Assembly: GCA_031365665.1 (NCBI GenBank)
Contig: JANLYO010000111.1
Location: 6,782-70,781 of the forward strand
Length of the DNA stretch: 64,000 bases
Origin: JANYCG01 sp031365665
GTDB taxonomy: Bacteria; Pseudomonadota; Gammaproteobacteria; Burkholderiales; Burkholderiaceae_C
Reading direction: 5' to 3'
Under the pieces are notes generated by a model, which was not told the DNA's origin, did not search any database, and worked only from the letters and a program-made list of their open reading frames with translations. Both the position numbers and the translations under genes were made by a program. Positions 48,852 through 57,891 of this stretch are shown here, piece after piece (the stretch's first letter is position 1; each line of letters starts with the position of its first letter).

Positions 48852-49230
48852 AACCGCCCGCACTGAGTGCCGTACACCCCAGCTTGCCTACCATGGAATT
48901 CTGTTGACGCAAGTCAGCCCGGACTGACTTATTCACAAAATATTTGCTGCGGCGCGCCATAAACCGAAACTTGAAAGCCGGCTCGCTATAAATCCGGTAG
49001 CGAACGTAAGCTATTGATCTATTTAAGTTTTTTTAAAATGCTCTTTTTGACGGCATTCCATTGAAAGCCTTGACAGACAAGGCTTTGGCAGCGTCCAAGG
49101 GTAGATATCAACAAAGTTATCCACAATTTGATTGAATGGTCTTTAAAGTAGTTTCAAATCAAGCACTTAAGGCCGACTTTGAAACTGAACATCAACACAT
49201 TTGCCTAACTCCAGTAATCACGCCACCGGC
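48852..49230. promoter_or_regulatory. hemE-priA intergenic region with DnaA boxes and a hairpin
   Basis: This 379-bp non-coding gap is AT-richer than its flanks. It contains two matches to the DnaA box TTATNCACA: TTATTCACA at 48929-48937 and TTATCCACA at 49117-49125. A perfect hairpin AAAGCCTTG / CAAGGCTTT lies at 49064-49086 with a 5-nt loop. A third box (TTATCCACA, 50306-50314) lies inside priA. The region is probably the priA promoter, possibly DnaA-regulated. I do not see the usual oriC neighbours. Confidence 0.5.
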
Positions 49231-51453
49231 ATGACGCAGCAACTGCACATCCTGGTCCAAACACCGGCGCACAGCCTCATCGCCGGGCCTTTGACCTACC
49301 TAAGTGAGCAGCCACTTGAGGCAGGCACGCTGGTACGTGTCCCTTTTGGAAAACGCGAAACGCTGGGGGTGGTGTGGGCCGCAGCCGATGCCAGCGAATT
49401 AGTGGCGGCTGGTGCGCTGGCCCAAGACAAATTGCGCCCGATTGCAGGTGTGCTGGAGGGCATCGCGCCCCTGTGTGTGAACTGGCAACAACTGGTGACA
49501 TTTGCAGCACGTTATTACCAACGCTCATTGGGCGAAGTCGCCTTGGCCGCCTTGCCGCCGCAGTTGCGTGACCTTGACACGACGCAGTTGGCGCGCCGCC
49601 TGAAACCGCGTGCCAAAAAAGCCGCCTTGGCCGCCGTCGATGACGCCGCCAAAGCATCACCCACAGATGTCCCAGCGCCGCTGACGCTGACGGACCAACA
49701 AACCCAAGCCCTGGCTCAAATTGACGCCAACCCTGGCCCATTTTTGTTGTTTGGCGCGACCGGCAGTGGCAAAACCGAGGTCTACCTGCGCTGTGTAGCA
49801 CACGTGTTGGCGGCACATCCGCTGGCGCAGGCGCTGGTGATGGTGCCCGAGATCAACCTCACACCCCAACTCGAAGCGCGTTTTCGAACCCGTTTTGAGC
49901 CCTTGGTGGGGCAACAGGCCGTCGTCGCCCTGCACAGCGGCATGACGCCGCCGCAGCGCCTCAAAGCCTGGCTGGCGGCCCATTCGGGCACGGCCCGCAT
50001 CGTGCTGGGCACCCGCCTCGCGGTGTTTGCCTCGTTGCCGCACCTCAAGCTGATCGTCGTCGATGAAGAACACGACCCCAGTTACAAACAAAGCGAAGGC
50101 GCTCGTTATTCCGCACGCGACCTCGCCGTGTGGCGTGGCCGCCAGGATGGCGCCAAGGTGGTCTTGGGTTCAGCCACCCCATCGCTCGAAAGTTGGCACC
50201 ACAGCCGCCCCCAAGCCGAAGGCGGCCGCTACCAGCGCCTGGAAATGCCGGGGCGCGTGGGGCCGACCGTTGAAACAGATTTGGCCATTGCAGCCGCTGC
50301 CAAAGTTATCCACACCACTTCCGGCGCGTCGGGCACCTTCGCCCGCGTGGTGCGGGTGGACATGAACCACCAGCCGAAAAAAACCGTCATCTCAGCGCCC
50401 TTGTTGCGCGCCATCCAGGAGCGTGTGGCGCGCGGCGAGCAAAGCATGCTCTTCTTGAACCGCCGTGGTTATGCGCCGGTGTTGGCCTGCACCGCCTGCG
50501 ACTGGAAAAGCGAATGCCCGCATTGCAGCGCCTACCGCGTTTTCCACAAGGTGGACCGCAGCATCCGTTGCCACCACTGCGGCTTCACCGAGCCCGTACC
50601 GCGCGCCTGCCCGGAATGCGGCAACATCGATTTGCAAACCGTCGGGCGCGGCACCCAACGGCTGGAAGAACACATCACCGAGCTGCTGGCTGGCTTACCC
50701 CGGCCCGAGGCCGAACCTGCTGCGCCGGCGGGGCAGCGCCTGCGCATCCTGCGTATCGACGCAGACAGCACCCGACTCAAAGGCGCGCTTGAACAACAGT
50801 TGGCGATGGTGCATGACGGCGAGGTGGACGTGTTGGTGGGCACCCAGATGATCGCCAAGGGCCACGACTTTCGCCGCATCACGCTGGTCGCTGCGGTAAA
50901 CCCCGACGGCGCGCTTTTTTCCAGCGATTTCCGCGCGCCCGAGCGTCTGTTTTCCTTGTTGATGCAGGCGGCAGGCCGCGCTGGCCGGGACAGCAGCATC
51001 AGCAGCCAAAGTGAGATGTGGTTGCAAACTTTTTATCCGCAGCATCCCCTGTTTGACGCCCTGAAGCGCCACGACTACCCGGCCTTCGCGCTCCAGCAAT
51101 TGCTGGAGCGCCAGGCAGCCCTCTTGCCGCCCTTCAGTTTTCAGGCGCTGGTGCGCGCCGATGCCCGCACACAGGAGGTGGCGCAGGGGTTTCTGCGCGC
51201 CGCCGCAGACGCGGCGGCAAATATAAGCAGCCTGCCTGAAGCCGCTTACGTCACCCTCTACCCAGCGGTGCCCATGGGCATTCAGCGTGTGGCCAACGTC
51301 GAGCGGGCGCAGATGCTGGTGGAAAGTGTTTCGCGCGCTGATCTGCAGCGATTCCTCGCTGCCTGGCACAGCGTCTTGCACGCTACGCGCCAGGGGCCGC
51401 ACGGCAAGGGCTTGATCCGCTGGGCCGTGGATGTGGATCCGCTGTTGATTTGA
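49231..51453 (+). CDS. priA: Primosomal protein N' (replication restart helicase)
   Basis: Encodes 740 aa from MTQQLHILVQ. PriA binds stalled forks and loads DnaB outside oriC. The 3'-DNA-binding domain comes first. The helicase core has Walker A GATGSGKTEVYLRC, DEEH box VDEEHDPSYKQSEGARYSARD, and a zinc-binding insert with eight Cys (CTACDWKSECPHC, RCHHCGF and CPECGN). Motif VI QAAGRAGRDSS is intact. A TTG in frame 30 bp upstream is possible but the ATG suits family length. Repeat R7 begins 10 bp after the stop. Confidence 0.94.
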   Translation: MTQQLHILVQTPAHSLIAGPLTYLSEQPLEAGTLVRVPFGKRETLGVVWAAADASELVAAGALAQDKLRPIAGVLEGIAPLCVNWQQLVTFAARYYQRSLGEVALAALPPQLRDLDTTQLARRLKPRAKKAALAAVDDAAKASPTDVPAPLTLTDQQTQALAQIDANPGPFLLFGATGSGKTEVYLRCVAHVLAAHPLAQALVMVPEINLTPQLEARFRTRFEPLVGQQAVVALHSGMTPPQRLKAWLAAHSGTARIVLGTRLAVFASLPHLKLIVVDEEHDPSYKQSEGARYSARDLAVWRGRQDGAKVVLGSATPSLESWHHSRPQAEGGRYQRLEMPGRVGPTVETDLAIAAAAKVIHTTSGASGTFARVVRVDMNHQPKKTVISAPLLRAIQERVARGEQSMLFLNRRGYAPVLACTACDWKSECPHCSAYRVFHKVDRSIRCHHCGFTEPVPRACPECGNIDLQTVGRGTQRLEEHITELLAGLPRPEAEPAAPAGQRLRILRIDADSTRLKGALEQQLAMVHDGEVDVLVGTQMIAKGHDFRRITLVAAVNPDGALFSSDFRAPERLFSLLMQAAGRAGRDSSISSQSEMWLQTFYPQHPLFDALKRHDYPAFALQQLLERQAALLPPFSFQALVRADARTQEVAQGFLRAAADAAANISSLPEAAYVTLYPAVPMGIQRVANVERAQMLVESVSRADLQRFLAAWHSVLHATRQGPHGKGLIRWAVDVDPLLI

Positions 51454-51463
51454 ACGGGCTGAG

Positions 51464-51583
51464 ATTGCTATTATTTAAATAGCAAACTATTAAATAAACA
51501 CGTGACCTAAAAGCCAATTTTTCTTTATAATAGGTTGATACCACCCAAAACAGCATCAATCAACCCCAATATGGGTATGATTG
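51464..51583 (+). repeat. Intergenic repeat R7 (hairpin-core-CCCCAA end)
   Basis: A 120-bp AT-rich copy between priA and the MATE gene; it is the clearest example. GCTATT-ATTTA-AATAGC hairpin, AATAGCAAACTATTAAATAA, core ACACGTGACCTAAAAGCC, tail, and end CCCCAATATGGGTATGATT. The MATE start follows 46 bp later, so the element may supply or modulate its promoter. Confidence 0.85.
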
Positions 51584-51629
51584 TCAGGCCCTTGCCGTGG
51601 TGCTGTCCCAAGCCCCGAACACACCCACC

Positions 51630-53066
51630 ATGGCCACCGCGCTTCCTGACTCTTCTGCACCCACTGGCCAAAAACCCGGCCCACCATCTGGTGGCGGCTC
51701 CGGCCCGCCCCCCGGCATGCCGCCCAAACTCTGGAAGACCTACCTCGGTTTTCTGGTGCCGATGATTTTCAGCAACTTCCTGCAAGCGGCCTCGGGCACC
51801 ATCAACAACATTTACCTCGGCCAGATGTTGGGCGTGGCGGCGCTGGCGGCGGTGTCATCGTTTTTCCCTGTGCTGTTTTTCCTGATGGCTTTCATGATTG
51901 GCATGGGCTCGGGCGCAGCGGTGTTGATCGGGCAGGCCTGGGGAGCACAGGAGCCCGAACGGGTCAAGGCGATCGCTGGCACCACCTTGATGGTGGGCCT
52001 GTGTTTTGGCACGCTGGTGGCGCTGTTTGGCGGCACCTTCACCCGCCCGCTGCTGGCCTCATTGGGCACGCCGACTGACATCTTGCCCAGCTCCATCGCG
52101 TACGCACGGGTGATGCTGATCGCCGCACCCGGCATTTTTGTCTACCTGCTGGCCACCTCGATGCTGCGGGGCGTGGGCGACACCCGCACGCCGCTCAAAA
52201 CCCTGCTGATCGCCACGGCCGTTGGGCTCTTGCTCACCCCAGCCTTGATTCGCGGCTGGCTCGGCTTCCCGCCCTTGGGTGTAGCCAGCGGGGCGTACGC
52301 GGCCACCGTGTCATTCGTCGTGGCGATGGCCTGGACGGCCTGGCACCTGCGGCGCACCAAGAGCCCGCTCGCGCCTGACGCCGTGCTGTGGCGCCACCTG
52401 CGGCTGGATGGCCCGATTTTGCTCAAGGTGCTGAAGATCGGCTTGCCTTCGGCGCTGACCATCATCACCATGTCGGTGTCGGAAATTGCCGTGCTGTTTC
52501 TGGTGAACCGCTACGGCTCCCAGGCCACAGCCGCCTACGGCGCGGTGAACCAGATCGTCTCTTACGTGCAGTTCCCCGCCATCTCGATTGCCATCACTGC
52601 GTCCATCCTCGGCGCGCAGGCGATTGGTGCCGGGCGCAGCCACACGCTGGGCAAAATCGCCCAGACCGGCATCAGCATGAACCTGCTGCTGACCGGCGCG
52701 CTGGTGCTGCTGGGTTATGTGTTTTCGCGCAATATCATTGGCCTGTTCATCACCGACGCGGCGGTGGTGGAAATGGCGCAGACGCTGCTGCACATCATGT
52801 TGTGGAGCCTGATCGTGTTTGGCATGTCGATGGTGCTCTCGGGCCTGATGCGGGCCAGCGGCGCCGTTGTGGTGCCGACCTTGATCACCATGGGTTGCAT
52901 CGGGTTGGTGCAAATCCCGGCGGCCTGGTTTTTAAGCAGCCCGCATGCGCTGAACAGCATCAACGGCGTGTGGGCGGCTTACCCGGTTGCGTTTCTGGCG
53001 ATGCTGGGTTTGCAGACCGTCTATTACCGGCTTGTCTGGAAGAAGAAACCGATCAAACGCTTGTGA
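51630..53066 (+). CDS. MATE-family efflux transporter
   Basis: Encodes 478 aa from MATALPDSSAPTGQKP, with a Pro/Gly-rich soluble N-terminal tail of about 35 residues before the first helix. About twelve membrane helices follow in two MATE halves. Typical elements are NFLQAASGTINNIYLGQMLGVAALAAV and GSGAAVLIGQAWGAQEPERVKAI. These pumps use Na+ or H+ gradients to export cationic compounds. An internal ATG at MPPKLWK would shorten the tail. Not in an operon. Confidence 0.9.
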   Translation: MATALPDSSAPTGQKPGPPSGGGSGPPPGMPPKLWKTYLGFLVPMIFSNFLQAASGTINNIYLGQMLGVAALAAVSSFFPVLFFLMAFMIGMGSGAAVLIGQAWGAQEPERVKAIAGTTLMVGLCFGTLVALFGGTFTRPLLASLGTPTDILPSSIAYARVMLIAAPGIFVYLLATSMLRGVGDTRTPLKTLLIATAVGLLLTPALIRGWLGFPPLGVASGAYAATVSFVVAMAWTAWHLRRTKSPLAPDAVLWRHLRLDGPILLKVLKIGLPSALTIITMSVSEIAVLFLVNRYGSQATAAYGAVNQIVSYVQFPAISIAITASILGAQAIGAGRSHTLGKIAQTGISMNLLLTGALVLLGYVFSRNIIGLFITDAAVVEMAQTLLHIMLWSLIVFGMSMVLSGLMRASGAVVVPTLITMGCIGLVQIPAAWFLSSPHALNSINGVWAAYPVAFLAMLGLQTVYYRLVWKKKPIKRL

Positions 53067-53134
53067 TCGCTGGCTGGTCAGACGCCTCCCAATTGCTTGG
53101 GCCAGACCGCTTTCAAACAACTTGCATTCTGACT

Positions 53135-53326
53135 ATGGCAAGCACCCAGATCCCCAACGACCTGGACGACACCCTCATCACGCCCAGCGGCGGCGAACGC
53201 ACTGCCGCGCTGGTGTCCGCCAAATTGCTGATGCTGGAACATATAGGCCATGACTGGCCCGAACCCCTTTGGCCGGTGATGTGTGACGCGGTGATTGCGC
53301 ATGCAGCCGGCACGGCGCGTACCTAA
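53135..53326 (+). CDS. Hypothetical 63-aa protein
   Basis: Encodes 63 aa (MASTQIPNDLDDTLITPSGG to IAHAAGTART). No family is recognised. It is acidic in the first half and has a short helix-like segment (TAALVSAKLLMLEHIG). It ends in a 4-bp overlap with the convergent AEC transporter gene, so it may be a real small gene or a spurious frame. Codon usage fits the neighbours. Confidence 0.35.
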   Translation: MASTQIPNDLDDTLITPSGGERTAALVSAKLLMLEHIGHDWPEPLWPVMCDAVIAHAAGTART

Positions 53327-54288
53327 GTCATGAGGCTGACAACACCCGAAAAGCTCAAAAATGCCGCCGCCGTGGTCACCAGGATGATGCGGGCAATGCG
53401 CCCGCTGTCGGCTTCAAAACGCTCGGCCAGCATGGCGACGTTGCTGGCGCTGGGCAAAGCGGCCACCAGCACCATCACCGTCAACGCGAACTTGCTCAAG
53501 GGCACGCCGAGCTGGATGGCGGCGCTGCCCACCACCAGCACCAGCAGCGGGTGCACGACGAGTTTGAGCACGGCCATCGGCAGGTAGTCCGCCAGCGTCA
53601 GGGGCTCGGCGTGGCCGCGTTCGGTGAGGATCTGCGAGCGCGCCAGCACCGCGCCAATGGTGAACAGCGCCACTGGCGAGGCGGCATCGGCCAGCATGCC
53701 CAGGGTCTGCATGGCGGGTTTCGGCAATTCCAGCTGCAGCGCCGAGCTGACCGCCCCCGCCAGGATCGCCCAGGGCATCGGGTTCATGGCGATGCCCTTG
53801 AGCGCATTCTTCAAGGCCCTGGAAGCGCCGTGTTCGTCCGCGCTGTCGAGCGTAGACAGCGCAATGCACAGCGACGAGGTGAAGATCAGATCAACCGTGA
53901 TGGTGATGATGGCCGGGCCTGCCGCCGAGGTGCCCAAGAGCGCCACGATCAGCGGCACGCCCATGAAGCCGGTGTTGGGAAACGCGGCCACCAGGGCGCC
54001 GAGTGACGCATCCTTCCAGCCGATGCGCGCGTTGAAACTGATCGCCACCGCGAAGCCCACCATCACCAGCGCGCAAAGCAAATACGGCAGAAACACACTG
54101 GCGTCCAGCAAGTCCGCAATCGGCAGGCCTGCGCCAAAACGGTACAGCATGCAGGGCAGCGCGAAATACAAAACAAAGCCGTTCAGCCCCGGAATCGCCT
54201 CCAGCGGCAGCCAGGCGCGCTTTCCGGCGACGTAGCCGGCCAGCACCAGCGCGAAGAAGGGGAAGGTGACGAGGAGGATTTGCGGCAC
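53323..54288 (-). CDS. AEC-family (auxin efflux carrier-like) transporter
   Basis: Encodes 321 aa from a GTG start (PQILLVTFPFFALVLAGYVAGKRAW); longer in-frame starts give an atypical tail. About ten hydrophobic segments. The N-terminal half begins with FFALVLAGYVAGKRAWLP, and GAALVAAFPNTGFMGVPLIVALLG contains the conserved AEC PNTGFMG motif. The C-terminal half has AALPSASNVAMLAERFEAD. The substrate may be a carboxylate. It converges with the small 53135 gene and diverges from the rep helicase gene. The start is uncertain. Confidence 0.82.
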   Translation of the reverse strand: MPQILLVTFPFFALVLAGYVAGKRAWLPLEAIPGLNGFVLYFALPCMLYRFGAGLPIADLLDASVFLPYLLCALVMVGFAVAISFNARIGWKDASLGALVAAFPNTGFMGVPLIVALLGTSAAGPAIITITVDLIFTSSLCIALSTLDSADEHGASRALKNALKGIAMNPMPWAILAGAVSSALQLELPKPAMQTLGMLADAASPVALFTIGAVLARSQILTERGHAEPLTLADYLPMAVLKLVVHPLLVLVVGSAAIQLGVPLSKFALTVMVLVAALPSASNVAMLAERFEADSGRIARIILVTTAAAFLSFSGVVSLMT

Positions 54289-54388
54289 GGGGGGATTTTC
54301 GCTGAGCCGCCGACAATGGCGGTTTGTGCCTATTTCACGTCGTAACGTCAAATAGGCATAAAACCGCATTTTCATCAATCCAATCAAC

Positions 54389-56644
54389 ATGTTGCAGACA
54401 TCGGCAGGCCCTGGCCTCAACACCGTCCAGCAGGAAGCCGTCAACTTCATGCACGGCCCCTGCCTGGTGCTCGCCGGGGCGGGATCGGGCAAGACCCGCG
54501 TCATCACGCACAAGATCGCCCGGCTGATCCAGGCGGGCATGGACGCCCGGCGCATTTACGCGATCACCTTTACCAACAAGGCGGCGGCCGAGATGCGCGA
54601 ACGCGCCAAGGCGCTGATTGGCAAGCCGGCCAAGGAGGTGGTGATCTGCACCTTTCACGCGCTGGGCGTGCGCATGTTGCGGGCGGATGGCGCGGCGCTC
54701 GGGCTGAAACCCGCGTTTTCGATTCTGGACAGCGACGACGTCACCAGCATCCTGAAAGACGCGGGCGGCACCACCGATGCGAAGGTGGCGCGCGGCTGGC
54801 AGTGGTCCATCTCGCTGTGGAAAAACATGGGCCTGAACGCCGCTGTAGCAGAAGCCCAGGCCAAAGACAATGACGAACGCCAGATCGCCCGCATCATGGC
54901 GCGTTACGAAGAGCGGCTCACCGCCTACCAAAGCGTGGACTTTGACGACCTGATCAGCCTGCCGCTCAAGCTGCTGCAAAACCATGCGCAGGTGGCGCAG
55001 AAGTGGCAGGCGCAGGTCGGCCACCTGCTGGTGGACGAGTACCAGGACACCAATGCCACGCAATACGAATTGCTCAAGCTGCTGGTGGGTGGCAACAAAG
55101 CCAAAGACGCCAAATTCACCGCTGTGGGCGACGACGACCAGAGCATCTACGGCTGGCGCGGCGCCACGCTGGACAACCTGAAAAAGCTGCCCGTCGACTT
55201 CCCCGCGCTCAAGGTCATCAGACTGGAGCAGAACTACCGCTCCACCGGCGCGATTTTGCAGGCGGCCAACAATGTGATTGCCCCCAACCCCAAGCTGTTC
55301 CCAAAAAATTTGTGGAGCGACCTGGGTGCAGGCGAGCCGGTGCGGGTGGTCGATGCCGACAACGAAGAACACGAAGCCGAGCGCGCGGTGGCGCGCATCC
55401 AGGGGCTGATCGCGGGCACGCAGGTGCTGGCCGCGAGCAGCGCGCATGCTGCTGGCGCCGCCGCGCTGGGCCGCCCCAAGCAAGGCACGGCCCCCTCGGG
55501 GGGCAGCGAACCACACGCAGTGGGGAGCGTGGGGGCGACACAGCACAAAGAATTCAAAGACTTTGCTGTGCTCTATCGCGCCAACCACATGGCCAAACCC
55601 TTCGAGAAGGCGCTGCGCAAGGCGCAGATTCCCTACAAAGTCTCGGGCGGCACCAGTTTTTTTGACCGCGCGGAGATCAAGGACCTGTGCGCCTGGTTCC
55701 GGCTGTGGATCAACAACGACGACGACCCGGCTTTCCTGCGCGCCGTGACCACACCCAAACGCGGCATTGGCCACCAGACGCTGGAACAACTGGGCAAGTT
55801 TGCTTCGTCTTACAAGCTGAGCCTGTTTGAGGCGCTGTTTTCGCCCTCCTTGGGCAGCGTGGTCAACAAAAAATCGCTCGGCAGCCTGCATGAATTTGGC
55901 CGGTATGTGAACGACCTTGAATTCCGCGCGCGGCAAACACTTGGCGCCGAAGCCGCTGCGGATTTCCTCACGGAGTGGCTGAAAGAGATCGGCTACGAGC
56001 AACACTTGCAAGACGGCGAAGAGACCGAAAAACTCGCCGCCGCCCGCTGGAGCAACGTGATGGATTTCTGCGAATGGATGTCAGCCCGTTGTGGCGGCCA
56101 GATCGACGACATGTCGGGCGCGGACGGCATGGGCGGCTTCGACGGTGAGGTGCGTGAGGTCAAGTCCTTGCTGGAAGTGGCGCAGACCGTTTCCTTGCTG
56201 TCCACCATCAGCGAGCGGGAATCCGACCAGAACGTCGTGACGCTGAGCACCCTACATGCCGCCAAAGGGCTGGAGTGGCCGCACGTGATGCTGGTTGGCG
56301 TGAACGAGGGCCTGCTGCCCTTCCGCCTGGGCACCGACGACACGGCTGGCAATGAATTTGAAAGCCGCCTGGAGGAAGAACGCCGCTTGATGTACGTGGG
56401 CATCACCCGCGCGCAACGCAGTCTGGCTGTCAGCTGGACCAAACGGCGCAAAAAAGGCCGAGAAACCGTACCCGCCAAACCCAGCCGCTTCATTGCCGAA
56501 ATGGCGCTTGAAAAAACCACGACGCGCGAAGACCCGCGTGAAAAACTCAAGGCGCTGCGCGCAGAATTTGCCAAAAAAATGGAAACCGACGCCTTGGCTG
56601 CCGAAGCCGCGTCGCCAAACCGCAGGCGACCTGTGGGGGCGTAA
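54389..56644 (+). CDS. rep: Rep/UvrD-type superfamily 1 DNA helicase
   Basis: Encodes 751 aa. SF1A helicase closest to Rep: LNTVQQEAVNFMHGPCLVLAGAGSGKTRVI (Q motif and Walker A), AITFTNKAAAEMRERA, LLVDEYQDTNATQYELLKLL (DEYQDT), GDDDQSIYGWRGA, VIRLEQNYRSTGAILQ, LSTLHAAKGLEWPHVMLVGVNEG and MYVGITRAQRSLAVSW. Between motifs, residues about 350-387 (AASSAHAAGAAALGRPKQGT and following) are an insertion encoded by a GC-rich dispersed repeat at 55466-55537. Rep unwinds DNA 3'-5' and helps replication past proteins. It is divergent from the AEC gene. Confidence 0.92.
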   Translation: MLQTSAGPGLNTVQQEAVNFMHGPCLVLAGAGSGKTRVITHKIARLIQAGMDARRIYAITFTNKAAAEMRERAKALIGKPAKEVVICTFHALGVRMLRADGAALGLKPAFSILDSDDVTSILKDAGGTTDAKVARGWQWSISLWKNMGLNAAVAEAQAKDNDERQIARIMARYEERLTAYQSVDFDDLISLPLKLLQNHAQVAQKWQAQVGHLLVDEYQDTNATQYELLKLLVGGNKAKDAKFTAVGDDDQSIYGWRGATLDNLKKLPVDFPALKVIRLEQNYRSTGAILQAANNVIAPNPKLFPKNLWSDLGAGEPVRVVDADNEEHEAERAVARIQGLIAGTQVLAASSAHAAGAAALGRPKQGTAPSGGSEPHAVGSVGATQHKEFKDFAVLYRANHMAKPFEKALRKAQIPYKVSGGTSFFDRAEIKDLCAWFRLWINNDDDPAFLRAVTTPKRGIGHQTLEQLGKFASSYKLSLFEALFSPSLGSVVNKKSLGSLHEFGRYVNDLEFRARQTLGAEAAADFLTEWLKEIGYEQHLQDGEETEKLAAARWSNVMDFCEWMSARCGGQIDDMSGADGMGGFDGEVREVKSLLEVAQTVSLLSTISERESDQNVVTLSTLHAAKGLEWPHVMLVGVNEGLLPFRLGTDDTAGNEFESRLEEERRLMYVGITRAQRSLAVSWTKRRKKGRETVPAKPSRFIAEMALEKTTTREDPREKLKALRAEFAKKMETDALAAEAASPNRRRPVGA
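55466..55537. repeat. GC-rich REP-like repeat inside the rep helicase gene
   Basis: Contains the hairpin GCCCCCTCGGGGGGC preceded by CTGGGCCGCCCCAAG and followed by GGGGAGCGTGGGGGC. From memory this is a dispersed repeat of Burkholderiales normally seen between genes. Here its 72 bp stay in frame and add about 24 residues to the helicase. Confidence 0.7.
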
Positions 56645-56806
56645 AGTGGGCGTTTCATTGTTATGAAAATGGTATTCTATTTTTCATAATTTATAAAATA
56701 ATGACTATTATTTAGTCTTTTTGAATTGATATTCAATAGCAAATTTTCTAATATTTTTTTGATCGAAATTCCAATTTAGCAATTTACATTTTTTAAAATA
56801 TATATT
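56645..56806. other. AT-rich leader upstream of the phospholipase gene
   Basis: These 162 bp are very AT-rich against the GC-rich surroundings (many runs such as TTTTTCATAATTTATAAAA and TTAAAATATATATTTTG). There are -10-like TATAAT-type sequences but no distinct promoter I can fix. It could be a promoter region bound by H-NS/MvaT-like silencers, or a trace of inserted DNA. Confidence 0.5.
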
Positions 56807-57883
56807 TTGAAAAATTCAGATCCTTTCCCACCATGGCACAGCGCCTTTCCCGCCGACTTCACACGCCATATTCGCTCAACACTGGTGCACGCCTGTAACT
56901 TGGCGGTTGTCACAGCGGCCAGTTTGTGGCCACTGCCCGCGTCATCACAAACACAGGCTCAAACCCAGACCGTAAACGCGGGCACGGGCACAGGCGCCGC
57001 CGGTTGCAAAAGCCACGAACGCAGCAGCCTTTCGCGCTTTTGGGAACTCGAAACCGGCAGCGACTGCGGCACCTTCGGCATTCGCGGCTACCACCCCACC
57101 AGCCTCTCGGTGATTGGCTCGGACGGTGCCAACACCCAACCCTCCTCCACCGCACCCGGCCACACCGCCTTGGCCGCGACCGCTTACAGCCCGACTGAAA
57201 CACGCATCCAACTCTCGGTGCGCACCAAGATCGCCCAAGGCCTGCTCACCAACGGCCTGCTCTCGCCCAAACACCCCGACGCACGTGATTCGCTCTGGTT
57301 CGGCTACACCCAGCAGTCGTATTGGCAGCTTTTCACCGGCGACCTCTCACGCCCCTTTCGCACCACCGACCACGAGCCCGAGATCACCTACATCTTCCCG
57401 ACCGACGCACCTCTGCCCGGCGGCTGGCGGCTGCGTTACAGCGGCATCAGCCTGGTCCACCAGTCCAATGGCCAGACGCTGCCGCTCTCACGCAGTTGGA
57501 ACCGCACGGTGCTCTTGGCCGGCATGGAGAAGGGCGCTGACCTGCGCATCACCGGCAAACTGTGGCAGCGCATCCCCGAGAGCGCCGCAGAAGACGACAA
57601 CCCCGGCATCGACGACCTGATCGGCCGCGCTGAAGTCGCCGCGTTTTGGGACGTCAACCTGTTCAACACGCTGGGCATCACGGTGCGCCACTCGATGACC
57701 AGCACCGCCAACGGCTCTGTGCGGCTCGAATGGCTGAAAAGTTTTGGCGACGCCCCGCCCTCCAGCTCGCGCAGCGGCCTGCGCTTCCATACCCAGGTCT
57801 TCAGCGGCTACGGCGACTCGCTGGTGGACTTCAACCGGCGGCGCAACGTGCTGAGCATTGGCCTGAGTTTGGTGGATTGGTAG
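56807..57883 (+). CDS. pldA: Outer membrane phospholipase A
   Basis: Encodes about 358 aa if the TTG at 56807 is the start; a GTG at 56885 is an alternative. OMPLA is a calcium-dependent lipase in the outer membrane barrel. The active-site segment YSGISLVHQSNGQTLPLSRS carries the His, Ser and following Asn/Arg residues typical of PldA. The terminal residues LSIGLSLVDW end in an aromatic residue, as needed for outer-membrane assembly. A signal-like hydrophobic region (LAVVTAASLWPLPASS) lies near residues 32-48. No good ribosome-binding site was found for the TTG. Confidence 0.85.
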   Translation: MKNSDPFPPWHSAFPADFTRHIRSTLVHACNLAVVTAASLWPLPASSQTQAQTQTVNAGTGTGAAGCKSHERSSLSRFWELETGSDCGTFGIRGYHPTSLSVIGSDGANTQPSSTAPGHTALAATAYSPTETRIQLSVRTKIAQGLLTNGLLSPKHPDARDSLWFGYTQQSYWQLFTGDLSRPFRTTDHEPEITYIFPTDAPLPGGWRLRYSGISLVHQSNGQTLPLSRSWNRTVLLAGMEKGADLRITGKLWQRIPESAAEDDNPGIDDLIGRAEVAAFWDVNLFNTLGITVRHSMTSTANGSVRLEWLKSFGDAPPSSSRSGLRFHTQVFSGYGDSLVDFNRRRNVLSIGLSLVDW

Positions 57884-57891
57884 CGGCGGCA

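Noticed and set aside
48852..49230. Origin of replication
   Set aside because: Only two DnaA boxes and no dnaA, dnaN, rpmH or gidA nearby. The third box is inside priA.
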